From: an uncultured Bacteroidales bacterium
GTDB lineage: Bacteria; Bacteroidota; Bacteroidia; Bacteroidales; WCHB1-69
Direction: 5' to 3'
Assembly (NCBI GenBank): GCA_900315245.1
Contig: OMYJ01000003.1
Coordinates: forward strand, 220,121 to 284,120
DNA length: 64,000 nt
The position numbers were made by a program, and so were the translations under genes. Shown piece by piece: positions 16,931 through 25,581 of this stretch; within the stretch, counting starts at the first letter, position 1, and each line of letters opens with the position of its first letter. The notes beneath the pieces were generated by a model. It saw only the letters and a list, made by a program, of their open reading frames with translations, made no database searches and had not been told where the DNA came from.

Positions 16931-17740
16931 CTACGATCGAATTATTCTCACTTTTCCCGTCGCTTGGCTTTCTATGCCATTATACTTAAAGGTGAATTCG
17001 TAGCTATAAACTCCTTCGGGACAATTTTCGCCTCCCCAATTGTTTTTATATGCATCACTTTGATACACCACCCTGTTGTTTTTATCCCGTACCGCTAATT
17101 TCGGGGAAGAATAATTCTCCAAGCCCTCAATCACAAAGAGATCATTGACCCCGTCATTGTTCGGTGTGAACAAGTTAGGGATACTGAGATGAACCGGCAA
17201 CGACCAATCCACACTGTCATCGGAAAGGTTCTTCAAAACCGGATCAGCGGCCAACTGTCTGGCCAGCGTTGAGTTGGGTGGCAGCACTATCTGACGTACA
17301 TTGGTGTTCGGGACTGATGCTTCAGTATGCTTTGGCGATTGGACTTTCTGTTTCTCCACCTCTTTGTATTCTTCATCACGAGGTTGCTCTGCCCTCTCTG
17401 TCCCCGTCACCACCGGAACCACATCTGTTTCGACCGTTTCCATCGGATCTGCCACAACAGTCACTTCTTCAACCGTTTCTGTTTCAGGCTCTTCCACATT
17501 ATTTTCAGCAATCACATTCTGATTTCCGCGATTATGCAAAAGAACGCCCAACAACAACGCACCTCCTACAATCACAGTCGTCAATATGGCTGCCGTCCAT
17601 TTCCAGGCTTTTTTGCGATGAAGTTTATATACATCTCCCACCTGCGGCATCTCCTTGTCAAGCCGGGAGTCCAACCGTTTCCATACATCCGCAGAAGGAG
17701 TCTCCTCGTATCCTTTCAGCAAATCATTTACGCTCTTCAT
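16931..17740 (-). CDS. Anti-sigma-like membrane protein with a T9SS type B C-terminal domain
   Basis: A protein of 269 residues with an unusual layout. Residues 1-45 are cytoplasmic and contain ADVWKRLDSRLDKEM, which matches the W..L.S.L motif of Bacteroidetes anti-sigma factors. One transmembrane helix follows (about 48-68, AAILTTVIVGGALLLGVLL). Residues 75-155 are an acidic, Pro/Thr/Glu-rich linker. The last 80 residues, beginning IPNLFTPNNDGVNDLF, with a VRDKNNRVVYQS strand and ending GKVRIIRS, are a gliding-motility/T9SS type B sorting domain. It lies 66 bp downstream of an ECF sigma gene. The likely role is to hold that sigma factor and respond to a surface or secretion signal. Confidence 0.8.
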   Translation of the reverse strand: MKSVNDLLKGYEETPSADVWKRLDSRLDKEMPQVGDVYKLHRKKAWKWTAAILTTVIVGGALLLGVLLHNRGNQNVIAENNVEEPETETVEEVTVVADPMETVETDVVPVVTGTERAEQPRDEEYKEVEKQKVQSPKHTEASVPNTNVRQIVLPPNSTLARQLAADPVLKNLSDDSVDWSLPVHLSIPNLFTPNNDGVNDLFVIEGLENYSSPKLAVRDKNNRVVYQSDAYKNNWGGENCPEGVYSYEFTFKYNGIESQATGKVRIIRS

Positions 17741-17806
17741 ATTGCAATTAATTATTGTCCAAACATTTAATTTCGTATCCCCTCACCCTATAAATCTCTC
17801 ATTTTC

Positions 17807-18355
17807 TTATTCTCCAATCCTCTCCATCAACCATTTCCGCGCCCGCATGTAACAGATGCGGATGGCATTCTCTTTCTTCCCCAGTTTTTCAGCGATTTCC
17901 TGGAAGGAATACTCTTCCACCGCTTTGAGGTTGAACACCAGCCGCATTCCATCGGGCATCTGCTCCAACATTTCCAACAACTGTTTTGCCGCCAATGAGG
18001 CCACTATATTCTCCTCTTCTGCAAATTCCTCTCCCTCAACCACATCATCGGAAAACAGTTCCTTGCGGAAACGTTTCACCGACCGGTAGTGGCTGACGGC
18101 GGTGTTCACCATCACGGAATAAATCCAGGTGTTGAACGAGCTTTCCCATCTAAAGGTCGGCAAGCTTTTATAAACCCGCATGAAGCCCTCCATCAACATA
18201 TCCTCCGCTTCTTCACGGCCGTTCGCGTACCGCAGACAAACTCCATACATCCTCGGAGCATACCTGTCGTACAACCGGTGCTGACTCAAACGATCATTGT
18301 TCAAACAACCGTTGATGATTTCCTGGAGTTCTGAATCTATTTCCGTCACGTTCAA
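17807..18355 (-). CDS. ECF-type RNA polymerase sigma factor
   Basis: A 182-residue sigma factor with region 2 (LYDRYAPRMYGVCLRYANGREEAEDMLMEGFMRVYKSL split over 28-65; core-binding and -10 recognition) and region 4 (about 125-178, YSFQEIAEKLGKKENAIRIC, a helix-turn-helix). The linker is acidic (VVEGEEFAEEEN). No in-frame ATG precedes region 2: the reading frame meets a TGA upstream, and the start is a TTG at 18355 or a GTG at 18349, implying weak translation. It is followed by its probable anti-sigma partner and lies 43 bp after the DUF4837 gene on the same strand. Confidence 0.88.
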   Translation of the reverse strand: MNVTEIDSELQEIINGCLNNDRLSQHRLYDRYAPRMYGVCLRYANGREEAEDMLMEGFMRVYKSLPTFRWESSFNTWIYSVMVNTAVSHYRSVKRFRKELFSDDVVEGEEFAEEENIVASLAAKQLLEMLEQMPDGMRLVFNLKAVEEYSFQEIAEKLGKKENAIRICYMRARKWLMERIGE

Positions 18356-18398
18356 GTCTGTCGCACGAAGTGGTCATTTTGTTACATCAAAAAAAAAT

Positions 18399-19382
18399 TT
18401 ATTGTATTGATTTCACAATTGCCTCAACCTCACGGAGATAATCCCTTTTATGTTCTTGCGGCGCATACACAAAACCGTCGATCGTGATACACGAGGTGCT
18501 GTCAGGGGCGACTTGGGTGAAACTATAGAACGGTCCGCCCATCTTGTCACGGACAGAAGCCCATAAGCCTCTCAACTCCACACCGTTATGATAGCGGATG
18601 TTTTTTTCTTTGGCCATAGGATACCCTTCAATGTCCGCAACAATCGGATAGGCACCCGCCACAGCGCCCTGGATGTAGGCTTTCGTGATGCGGTCACGTT
18701 CCGCCACGATATTCTCGGTGGTCAAAGCATAGCGAGGGGACTTATAAATCATCACGAAACGATCGTTTTTCGGGGTGCGGAAAAGCAGCCAAAGGAAATC
18801 CTCCTCTTCGCGCCCTACGAAATAGCCCTCCGGAATCGTCATCGAAATTCCGAACTTCTCCTTGATTTTCTTCTCTATCACAGGATTGTTCAATTTACGA
18901 TGGGCGTTCTGCAGTCTGGCGATGTCATTTTCATACATCGCCTTGACTATCTCGTCCTGATGCGCAAGAAAGAGTTTCAGGCAAGAATCCTGACTGTTTC
19001 CCTTGATTTTCACCAGAATTTGCGGATTTGTAAGCGGATTTTTGTCGATTTCAAAACTATTAACCGAATAATCCGGGTTAAAATCGAACTGCACAATATT
19101 TCGGTGACGCATGAACGACGCTCTGTAGTCGGCGTTGGAACACTGAATCACATCAAACATCGGTTCGATTTGATTGATGGCCGGTTGCGGCTGATGCAGC
19201 ACATCATAGATGGCCGTCATGGCTGACTTCGACCAATAGTTGGAATCAATGGCCAGAATCATTTCTCCAGCCTTGCCTGTGGAAAAATTCTCCACTTTTA
19301 TGCCCGAACCGCCCGACTTTGTATGACAGGAGGTCATGGACAACAACACTATCACTAATGCAAAACAACTGATTTTCTTCAT
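18399..19382 (-). CDS. DUF4837-family lipoprotein
   Basis: A 327-residue lipoprotein with lipobox SMTSC (Cys19). The segments EMILAIDSNYW, NQIEPMFDVI, FMRHRNIVQFDF and TIPEGYFVGREEEDFLWLLF match what I remember of the DUF4837 family of Bacteroidetes. Function is unknown. It sits directly upstream of the ECF sigma factor on the same strand and divergent from dprA; whether it belongs to the sigma operon is unclear. Confidence 0.78.
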   Translation of the reverse strand: MKKISCFALVIVLLSMTSCHTKSGGSGIKVENFSTGKAGEMILAIDSNYWSKSAMTAIYDVLHQPQPAINQIEPMFDVIQCSNADYRASFMRHRNIVQFDFNPDYSVNSFEIDKNPLTNPQILVKIKGNSQDSCLKLFLAHQDEIVKAMYENDIARLQNAHRKLNNPVIEKKIKEKFGISMTIPEGYFVGREEEDFLWLLFRTPKNDRFVMIYKSPRYALTTENIVAERDRITKAYIQGAVAGAYPIVADIEGYPMAKEKNIRYHNGVELRGLWASVRDKMGGPFYSFTQVAPDSTSCITIDGFVYAPQEHKRDYLREVEAIVKSIQ

Positions 19383-19404
19383 ATTGATAAAATTATTTTT
19401 TCTG

Positions 19405-19435
19405 TTTGTTTTATATTAATTAATTATTATCTTTG
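19405..19435 (+). promoter_or_regulatory. Promoter of dprA with complete -33 and -7 boxes
   Basis: TTTG (19405-19408), a 19-bp AT-only spacer and TATCTTTG (19428-19435) make a textbook Bacteroidetes promoter. The leader is about 50 nt to the ATG at 19490. Confidence 0.75.
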
Positions 19436-19489
19436 CCGTCTGGAAATAAAATGCAAAACTAAAAAAAATCATTAACCAAGGACAAAAAA

Positions 19490-20587
19490 ATGCATACTGA
19501 AATTTTCTACCGAATTGCGTTAAACAAGACCGCAGGGCTTGGGAAGTCAACCCTGAAGCAGATCCTGAATGCAGCGGGATCTGCCAAAAACGTTTATGAG
19601 TTTCCGGAATCCTGGCAGAGACGGCTACAGAACCGCAAACGCTGTCAAACAAACATCTCACTCAATGACAAATTGAAAGACTTGGTTGACAAAGAATTGA
19701 ATCTGATGGAAAAGCACAACGCGCGGATGTGCCACTATTTGGACACAACCTACCCCAGCCGGCTGAAACGTTGTCCTGACGCACCGGTTTCGTTCTATTA
19801 TCGGGGCAAAGGCGACTTCAACCGTTCGCGAATGCTGGCAGTGGTAGGCACGCGCAACGCCACCGCCTACGGCATCAAAAGTCTCACAAAAATCCTTAAC
19901 GAGTTGAGGGAAAGCGACATAACAACCATCAGCGGGTTAGCCTACGGCATCGACACGGTGGCGCACGAGGAGTCCCTTAACATGGGCATTCCCACGATAG
20001 CGGTGCTTGGGAACGGATTGCAGACCATTTACCCCTCCACAAACAAAAACTTGTCAGAGAAGATCACCTCAAACGGAGGCACGCTTATCAGTGAATTCGA
20101 CTTCAACACCGGGCCTGACAGGATGAACTTCCCCGCACGCAACCGCATCATCGCCGGCATGGCTGATGCCGTGTTAGTGGCGGAAAGCGGCATCAAAGGC
20201 GGGAGTATCATCACCGCGCACATTGCAAACTCCTATAACAGGGATATTTTCGCCATCCCAGGCACTATTTTTGACGACATGCACGCCGGATGCCACGAAC
20301 TGATCCGGAAAAACATCGCCGCCATAGTGACTTCCGGAAAAGACCTCTTGGAAATGATGAATTGGGACTCCGCACCGCAAGCCGTACAAACGCAACTCTT
20401 TCCGGATATATCTGAAGATGAGGCTTTTGTCTATCGTTTTATTCAAACAGGGAAAAAGACCATCGATGAGATTGCCGGACACTGCGCAGAATTTTCACCA
20501 TCGAAGCTGGCAGGCATTCTCCTTTCGTTGGAACTCAAGGGAGTGCTGTCCGCTCTGCCCGGGAAAAGCTATAGTACAGAAATGTAA
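19490..20587 (+). CDS. dprA: DNA-processing protein DprA (Smf)
   Basis: A 365-residue protein that binds single-stranded DNA and loads RecA during natural transformation. The Rossmann-like core has AVVGTRNATAYG, TISGLAYGIDTVAHE, AVLGNGLQTIYPSTN, NFPARNRIIAGM and AESGIKGGSIITA in order. A C-terminal winged-helix-like domain (about 295-365) is present. The N-terminal 90 residues are the usual SAM-like extension. It is the first gene of a long plus-strand run that continues into pbp1A and bamD. Confidence 0.93.
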   Translation: MHTEIFYRIALNKTAGLGKSTLKQILNAAGSAKNVYEFPESWQRRLQNRKRCQTNISLNDKLKDLVDKELNLMEKHNARMCHYLDTTYPSRLKRCPDAPVSFYYRGKGDFNRSRMLAVVGTRNATAYGIKSLTKILNELRESDITTISGLAYGIDTVAHEESLNMGIPTIAVLGNGLQTIYPSTNKNLSEKITSNGGTLISEFDFNTGPDRMNFPARNRIIAGMADAVLVAESGIKGGSIITAHIANSYNRDIFAIPGTIFDDMHAGCHELIRKNIAAIVTSGKDLLEMMNWDSAPQAVQTQLFPDISEDEAFVYRFIQTGKKTIDEIAGHCAEFSPSKLAGILLSLELKGVLSALPGKSYSTEM

Positions 20588-20650
20588 AGAAGCACAAAGA
20601 CACGCCCGTATTAGAAAAAAACATTCTTCTGTGCATATTTGAAATTTATG

Positions 20651-20658
20651 TACCTTTG
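20651..20658 (+). promoter_or_regulatory. -7 promoter box of the PBP1A gene
   Basis: TACCTTTG, 22 bp upstream of the ATG at 20681. Confidence 0.62.
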
Positions 20659-20680
20659 CGCCCTCAAATATAATGTGAAA

Positions 20681-22990
20681 ATGTACACGGCAAAATCTGA
20701 CTTGTCGCAGAAAGACACGAAAAAGAAACTGTCTGGGAATGGCCTTCCCAAATGGGTCAAAACCTTTTGGAAAGTGTATTTCACCCTGTTCGGTTTGGTA
20801 TGTCTGATGTTCCTCTTCATCTCTTTAGGATGGATGGGATACATGCCTTCGTTCGCGGAGCTTGAAAACCCGGATTCAAACCTTGCCACCGAAGTCATCT
20901 CGTCTGACGGCGTGCTGTTAGGGACCTACTACCGCGAAAACCGTTCCAACTGCAAATACGCCGACCTCTCTGACGAGTTGAAGAACGCGCTCATAGCCAC
21001 CGAAGACTCCCGATTCTACAAGCATTCCGGCGTCGATGTAAAGGCATTGTTCCGCGTCGCTTTGGGCGTGGCAACCCGCCATCACAAGGGCGGCGGCAGT
21101 ACCATCACGCAACAGTTGGCCAAGAACCTTTTCCCCCGCGACCCAAACGCCGGGAAAATCAAAATCGTGTTCACCAAGTTCAAAGAGTGGGTCGTCGCCA
21201 CTAAACTGGAACGCGCCTATTCGAAAGACGAAATCCTGGCCATGTACTTCAACACGGTGGATTTCGGCAACAACGCCGTGGGCATCAAGTCCGCCGCACG
21301 CACCTACTTCGACAAGGAACCCGCGGAAATCAACACCGAAGAGGCTGCCCTGTTAGTGGGAATGCTGAAAGCCCCCTCCAAGTACAGTCCGCGCCGACAC
21401 CCGCAGGCATCCCTCGACCGCCGCAACACGGTGCTGGGGCAGATGAAAAAATACAACTACCTCACCGAAGCGCAATTCGACTCCATCAAGGCGATCCCGA
21501 TTGACATGAGCAACTTCAAGTCACAGGCCCACACCGCCGGCATCGCCACCTACTTCCGCGAATACCTGCGCATGGTTCTGAAAGACTGGTGCAGCAAAAA
21601 CCCAAAAAACGACGGCACCTGCTACGATCTCTATTGTGACGGCCTCAAGATTTACACCACCATCGACTCGCGTATGCAGCAACATGCGGAAGCCGCTGTG
21701 AAAGAGCACGTCTGCGACTACCTCCAGCCCTTGTTCTTCAACCACATCAAAGGAGCCAAAAACGCTCCGTTCGTCAATATCAGCGACGAGCAGACGCACA
21801 GAATCCTCTGGCGCGCCGTGAAACAGTCGGACCGTTATGCGCAGATGAAGGATGCCGGCAAGTCCGATGCCGAAATCGAAGCCACCTTCAACAAAAAGGT
21901 CAAAATGACTGTTTACAACTACAAAGGGATGATAGACACGGTGATGACTCCGATGGACTCCATACGTTACTACAAGTCATTCCTGCAGTGCGGCCTGATG
22001 TGTGTGGAAGCGGCCTCCGGTCACGTAAAGGCATACGTGGGCGGCACCAACTACGAATATTTCCAGTTCGACCACGTGAAACTCTCCAAACGGCAGGTCG
22101 GATCCACCTTCAAACCCTACGTCTATACCGTGGCCATGCAAAGCGGCGACTTCGACCCGTGCACCATGGTGCCCAACGTGCCTGTAACCATTGAAACGCC
22201 AGGCGGTTCCTGGACACCGCACAACTCCGGCGGTTACAAGGAAGGGCAGATGATGCCGCTCCGCGAAGCGTTGGCTCACTCCCTCAACCAGGTTTCGGCT
22301 TACCTCATGAAACGCTACGGCCCCAATGCCGTCATCGATCTGGTGCGCAACATGGGCATGACCTCCGACATTCCCGCCGTGCCATCCATCTGCCTGGGAG
22401 CCTGCGAGTTGACACTGTACGAGCAAGTCGGTGCCATCAACTGTTTCCCCAACCAGGGCGTCTATGTGGAGCCGGTCTTCATCACACACATCTGCGACAA
22501 AGAGGGCAACGTCATATACACAAAAGTGCCTAAGACCAATGAAGCCATGGACCAGATCACCGCATTCAAGACGGTGCGTCTGATGCAAGGCGTGGTCGAT
22601 TACGGTACCGGCGGCCGCCTGCGCAGCCAATACGGCATCTCCTTCCCGCTGGCGGGCAAAACAGGCACCACCGACAACCAGTCCGACGGCTGGTTCGTGG
22701 GCTACACCCCGCTGCTGACCTGCGGCGTGTGGGTAGGCTGCGAAGACCGTGCGGCGCACTTCCGCAGCACCGCGCTTGGACAAGGTGCGCGAACCGCCAT
22801 GCCCGTGTTCGGACTCTTCATGAGCAAGGTCTATGCCGACCCGAAACTGCCCTATCTGTCGGTTGTCACTGGCGAGAACAGAGGCTCGAAGTCGGGCTAC
22901 AGCTTCACCATCCCGAGTGCCTACATCGGCGACCCGTCAGGCTGCAACGAGACCAAGAGGGATTCCGTCATGCACCTGGATTTCGATTAG
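20681..22990 (+). CDS. Class A penicillin-binding protein 1A
   Basis: A bifunctional peptidoglycan synthase of 769 residues. After a short cytoplasmic tail and one membrane helix (about 25-50) the GT51 glycosyltransferase domain shows ATEDSRFYKHSGVD and GGSTITQQLAKNLF. The transpeptidase domain has the three penicillin-binding motifs: STFK with S475, SLN in AHSLNQVSAY, and KTGTT. It polymerises lipid II and cross-links stem peptides on the periplasmic side of the inner membrane. The ATG at 20681 is chosen because upstream in-frame codons translate the promoter box. Confidence 0.95.
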   Translation: MYTAKSDLSQKDTKKKLSGNGLPKWVKTFWKVYFTLFGLVCLMFLFISLGWMGYMPSFAELENPDSNLATEVISSDGVLLGTYYRENRSNCKYADLSDELKNALIATEDSRFYKHSGVDVKALFRVALGVATRHHKGGGSTITQQLAKNLFPRDPNAGKIKIVFTKFKEWVVATKLERAYSKDEILAMYFNTVDFGNNAVGIKSAARTYFDKEPAEINTEEAALLVGMLKAPSKYSPRRHPQASLDRRNTVLGQMKKYNYLTEAQFDSIKAIPIDMSNFKSQAHTAGIATYFREYLRMVLKDWCSKNPKNDGTCYDLYCDGLKIYTTIDSRMQQHAEAAVKEHVCDYLQPLFFNHIKGAKNAPFVNISDEQTHRILWRAVKQSDRYAQMKDAGKSDAEIEATFNKKVKMTVYNYKGMIDTVMTPMDSIRYYKSFLQCGLMCVEAASGHVKAYVGGTNYEYFQFDHVKLSKRQVGSTFKPYVYTVAMQSGDFDPCTMVPNVPVTIETPGGSWTPHNSGGYKEGQMMPLREALAHSLNQVSAYLMKRYGPNAVIDLVRNMGMTSDIPAVPSICLGACELTLYEQVGAINCFPNQGVYVEPVFITHICDKEGNVIYTKVPKTNEAMDQITAFKTVRLMQGVVDYGTGGRLRSQYGISFPLAGKTGTTDNQSDGWFVGYTPLLTCGVWVGCEDRAAHFRSTALGQGARTAMPVFGLFMSKVYADPKLPYLSVVTGENRGSKSGYSFTIPSAYIGDPSGCNETKRDSVMHLDFD

Positions 22991-23061
22991 GCTCACAAGC
23001 CCCGCCATAGAGGTGCAAAAATTGCGTCTCCGCAGATGATACATCTATTCTAAAAAAATAC

Positions 23062-23069
23062 TATATTTG
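23062..23069 (+). promoter_or_regulatory. -7 promoter box of the bamD-rpoZ-coaBC operon
   Basis: TATATTTG followed by CACGG, 15 bp before the bamD ATG; the leader is very short. Confidence 0.6.
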
Positions 23070-23084
23070 CACGGTTTTTTTACT

Positions 23085-24029
23085 ATGGCGAAGAAGACTT
23101 GTAATATATTATTAATCATATTGTTAGCCTTCGCGGTGGATGTTTGCGCGGCAGACTTCCGCTGTGCGGTTGACACTATTGTACCCGAAACGCAGGCGAA
23201 GACGGACACTGTCAAGCCTGAGCCGCAGACACAAAAAAGCACCGAGAAACCGGGCAAGAAAAAGAAAAACGTCAGCCGCACGACCAAACGGGTGACCTTT
23301 GAAAGTTTCGACCAACATTACGCCCGCGCCCTGAAATACTACAGCAACCGCCAATGGCTGTCTGCCGCAGGATTGTTTGAGGAGCTCTACCCGCTCGCGT
23401 TAGGCACACCCCGCGCCGACACCATCCTCTTCCTCTTCGCCCACTCGTATTACATGAACGGCGACTACAACATGGCCGCTTTCCATTTCCGTGACTATGT
23501 GCGCCGCTACCCGAACTCCGACCGCGCCGAGGACGCCTTCTACTATTGCATCTCCGCTGTTTACAAAACCAGTCCAGAATACTATCTGGACCAGTCCAAC
23601 ACAACTTATGCCATCGAGCAAATCAACGCCTATCTCCAAGCCTATCCCGACAACAAACACATCGAAGAATGTAATGAGATGCTGGACGACCTGCGGTTGA
23701 AACTTGCCCGGAAGGATCTCGAAGTGATGAAACTCTATTACAACACCGACCACTACGAAGCCTGCCAGATCTCCGCCAAAAACTTCTTTAACAAGTATTC
23801 CTACTCCCCACTGATGCCTGAAGCGGTCTATTATCTGGTCCTGAACAATTACGAATACGCAAAAAGAAGCACCGAACGGAAAAAACAGGAACGCCTCAAG
23901 GCTTGTCTGGAAGCTTGCGAGAAAATGAGCATCAACTTCCCTGATTCAAAATACATCAAAGAAACGGAAAAGATTGCTCAGGACGTGACCAGACAATTAG
24001 AAAAATACGCAAAAAAATCAACAAATTAA
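23085..24029 (+). CDS. bamD: Outer membrane assembly protein BamD (YfiO-like)
   Basis: A 314-residue tetratricopeptide-type protein of the BAM complex, which inserts barrel proteins into the outer membrane. The TPR-like helices contain YARALKYYSNRQWLSAAGLF, ADTILFLFAHSYYMNGDY, FHFRDYVRRYPNSDRAEDA and INAYLQAYPDNKHIEEC. BamD is normally a lipoprotein, but here the N-terminus (VDVCAAD) has no good lipobox and is followed by a Lys/Thr-rich linker (about 30-70). It is the first gene of an operon with rpoZ, coaBC, the DUF4835 gene and recN; spacings are 3-10 bp. Confidence 0.85.
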   Translation: MAKKTCNILLIILLAFAVDVCAADFRCAVDTIVPETQAKTDTVKPEPQTQKSTEKPGKKKKNVSRTTKRVTFESFDQHYARALKYYSNRQWLSAAGLFEELYPLALGTPRADTILFLFAHSYYMNGDYNMAAFHFRDYVRRYPNSDRAEDAFYYCISAVYKTSPEYYLDQSNTTYAIEQINAYLQAYPDNKHIEECNEMLDDLRLKLARKDLEVMKLYYNTDHYEACQISAKNFFNKYSYSPLMPEAVYYLVLNNYEYAKRSTERKKQERLKACLEACEKMSINFPDSKYIKETEKIAQDVTRQLEKYAKKSTN

Positions 24030-24037
24030 TCATCATA

Positions 24038-24367
24038 ATGAAAGCTTTAGAGTACAAAAAATTAAAAATCGACCTTTTTGCCAAGACGAAGGATATTCGC
24101 CAATACGACAAGCAGACGGGCAACTTCTACAAAAGCATCGTGATCATGTCGAAACGCGCCGACCAGATTGCCGCGGAACTGAAACAGGAGTTCCAGGAAA
24201 ACTCACATCTCTCCGCACCGCAAGACCGTTCCGGAGAAGAGATCTATGAGAACCGTGAGCAAATCGAACTCTCCAAACTCTACGAACAGCTCCCAAAACC
24301 CACCCAATTGGCTCTTTACGAATTTGAAAACGACCAGATTTATTTCAAAGATTCCAACGACCAATAA
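24038..24367 (+). CDS. rpoZ: RNA polymerase omega subunit (Bacteroidetes type)
   Basis: A 109-residue protein. The central NFYKSIVIMSKRADQIA resembles the conserved omega helix that binds the beta-prime subunit and helps assemble RNA polymerase. The acidic C-terminal region is typical of the Bacteroidetes version. Position between bamD and coaBC, 8 and 9 bp from its neighbours, is the order I know for this phylum and supports the assignment despite weak similarity to E. coli omega. Confidence 0.82.
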   Translation: MKALEYKKLKIDLFAKTKDIRQYDKQTGNFYKSIVIMSKRADQIAAELKQEFQENSHLSAPQDRSGEEIYENREQIELSKLYEQLPKPTQLALYEFENDQIYFKDSNDQ

Positions 24368-24376
24368 TCAGAGACC

Positions 24377-25573
24377 ATGGGCAAGCACATTGTCATCGGC
24401 ATTTCCGGCGGCATAGCGGCCTACAAGACCCTGACGCTGATACGGCTGTTCAAAAAGAGCGGCTATGACGTTCGTGTCACCGCCACTCGTAATGCGTTGC
24501 AATTTGTCACCCCATTGACCATTGAGACCCTGTCGGAGAACAGGTTATATACTGACATGTTCGACACCAACCGCACACTGGAAGTCGAACACATCAGCAT
24601 GGCAGAGTGGGCCGACGCCCTTGTAGTGGCACCGGCCACCGCCAACATCATCGCCAAATTCGCACACGGCATCGCCGACGACGCGCTCTCCACTCTCTTC
24701 CTGGCCGTCAAAAAAGACGTGTTCATCGCCCCTGCCATGAACACCAACATGTACGAGAACAAGGCTGTCCAGCAAAACATCGACATCCTGCGGGAACGCG
24801 GTTGCATTATCCTCGCCCCGAACGAAGGCTTTCTCGCCTGCGGCACCACCGGAAGCGGACGCATGCAGGAGCCGGAAGAGATTTTCGAAACGGTGGACGA
24901 GCATCTCTCCGAAGACCGCACCCTGCAAGGCAAGAAGGTGATGATTACCGCAGGCCCGACCTATGAGCCCATCGACCCCGTGCGATTCATCGGGAACCAT
25001 TCCTCCGGCCTTATGGGGTTCTGTCTCGCAGAGGCCGCCGCCCGCAAAGGCGCGGAAGTATCCCTTGTGACCGGACCCTCCAACTGCATCGCCCGACACC
25101 GCAATATCACACGCTACGACGTGAAAACGGCCGAAGAAATGTATCAGCAATGCATGAAACTTGTTGACAGTCAAGACATCTTCATCATGTCTGCCGCCGT
25201 CGCCGACTACACGCCCGCACATGTTGCGCCCGAAAAAATCAAAAAGGATTTCGCACAACTCTCTGTGGAACTGGTTAAAACAAAAGACATTCTGGCTTCC
25301 ATCGGAAAAATAAAACGCGACAACCAACTGCTGATCGGCTTCGCTTTGGAAACGGAAAATGAAACCGAGAACGCCAAGAAAAAGCTGCACAATAAAAACG
25401 CAGACCTCATCGTTCTCAATTCGCTGCGAACGGAAGGCGCCGGATTCCGCACCGCCACCAACAAAGTCACCATTTTCAGCAAAGACGGACGCGAATTCGC
25501 CAGCGAACTGAAAAGCAAACAGGAAATAGCTACGGAAATCCTTCAAACAGCACAATTGTATATTCACCAATAA
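24377..25573 (+). CDS. coaBC: Bifunctional phosphopantothenoylcysteine decarboxylase/phosphopantothenate-cysteine ligase
   Basis: A 398-residue enzyme that carries out two consecutive steps of coenzyme A synthesis. The flavin-binding CoaC domain starts GISGGIAAYKTLTLIRLF and has the PAMNTNMY motif and the GFLACGTTGSGRM substrate flap. The CoaB domain (from about 190) starts VMITAGPTYEPIDPVRFIGN and contains the AAVADYTP and KIKKD segments. Length and both active sites look intact. It is co-transcribed with rpoZ upstream and the DUF4835 gene downstream. Confidence 0.95.
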   Translation: MGKHIVIGISGGIAAYKTLTLIRLFKKSGYDVRVTATRNALQFVTPLTIETLSENRLYTDMFDTNRTLEVEHISMAEWADALVVAPATANIIAKFAHGIADDALSTLFLAVKKDVFIAPAMNTNMYENKAVQQNIDILRERGCIILAPNEGFLACGTTGSGRMQEPEEIFETVDEHLSEDRTLQGKKVMITAGPTYEPIDPVRFIGNHSSGLMGFCLAEAAARKGAEVSLVTGPSNCIARHRNITRYDVKTAEEMYQQCMKLVDSQDIFIMSAAVADYTPAHVAPEKIKKDFAQLSVELVKTKDILASIGKIKRDNQLLIGFALETENETENAKKKLHNKNADLIVLNSLRTEGAGFRTATNKVTIFSKDGREFASELKSKQEIATEILQTAQLYIHQ

Positions 25574-25581
25574 CGCCAACT

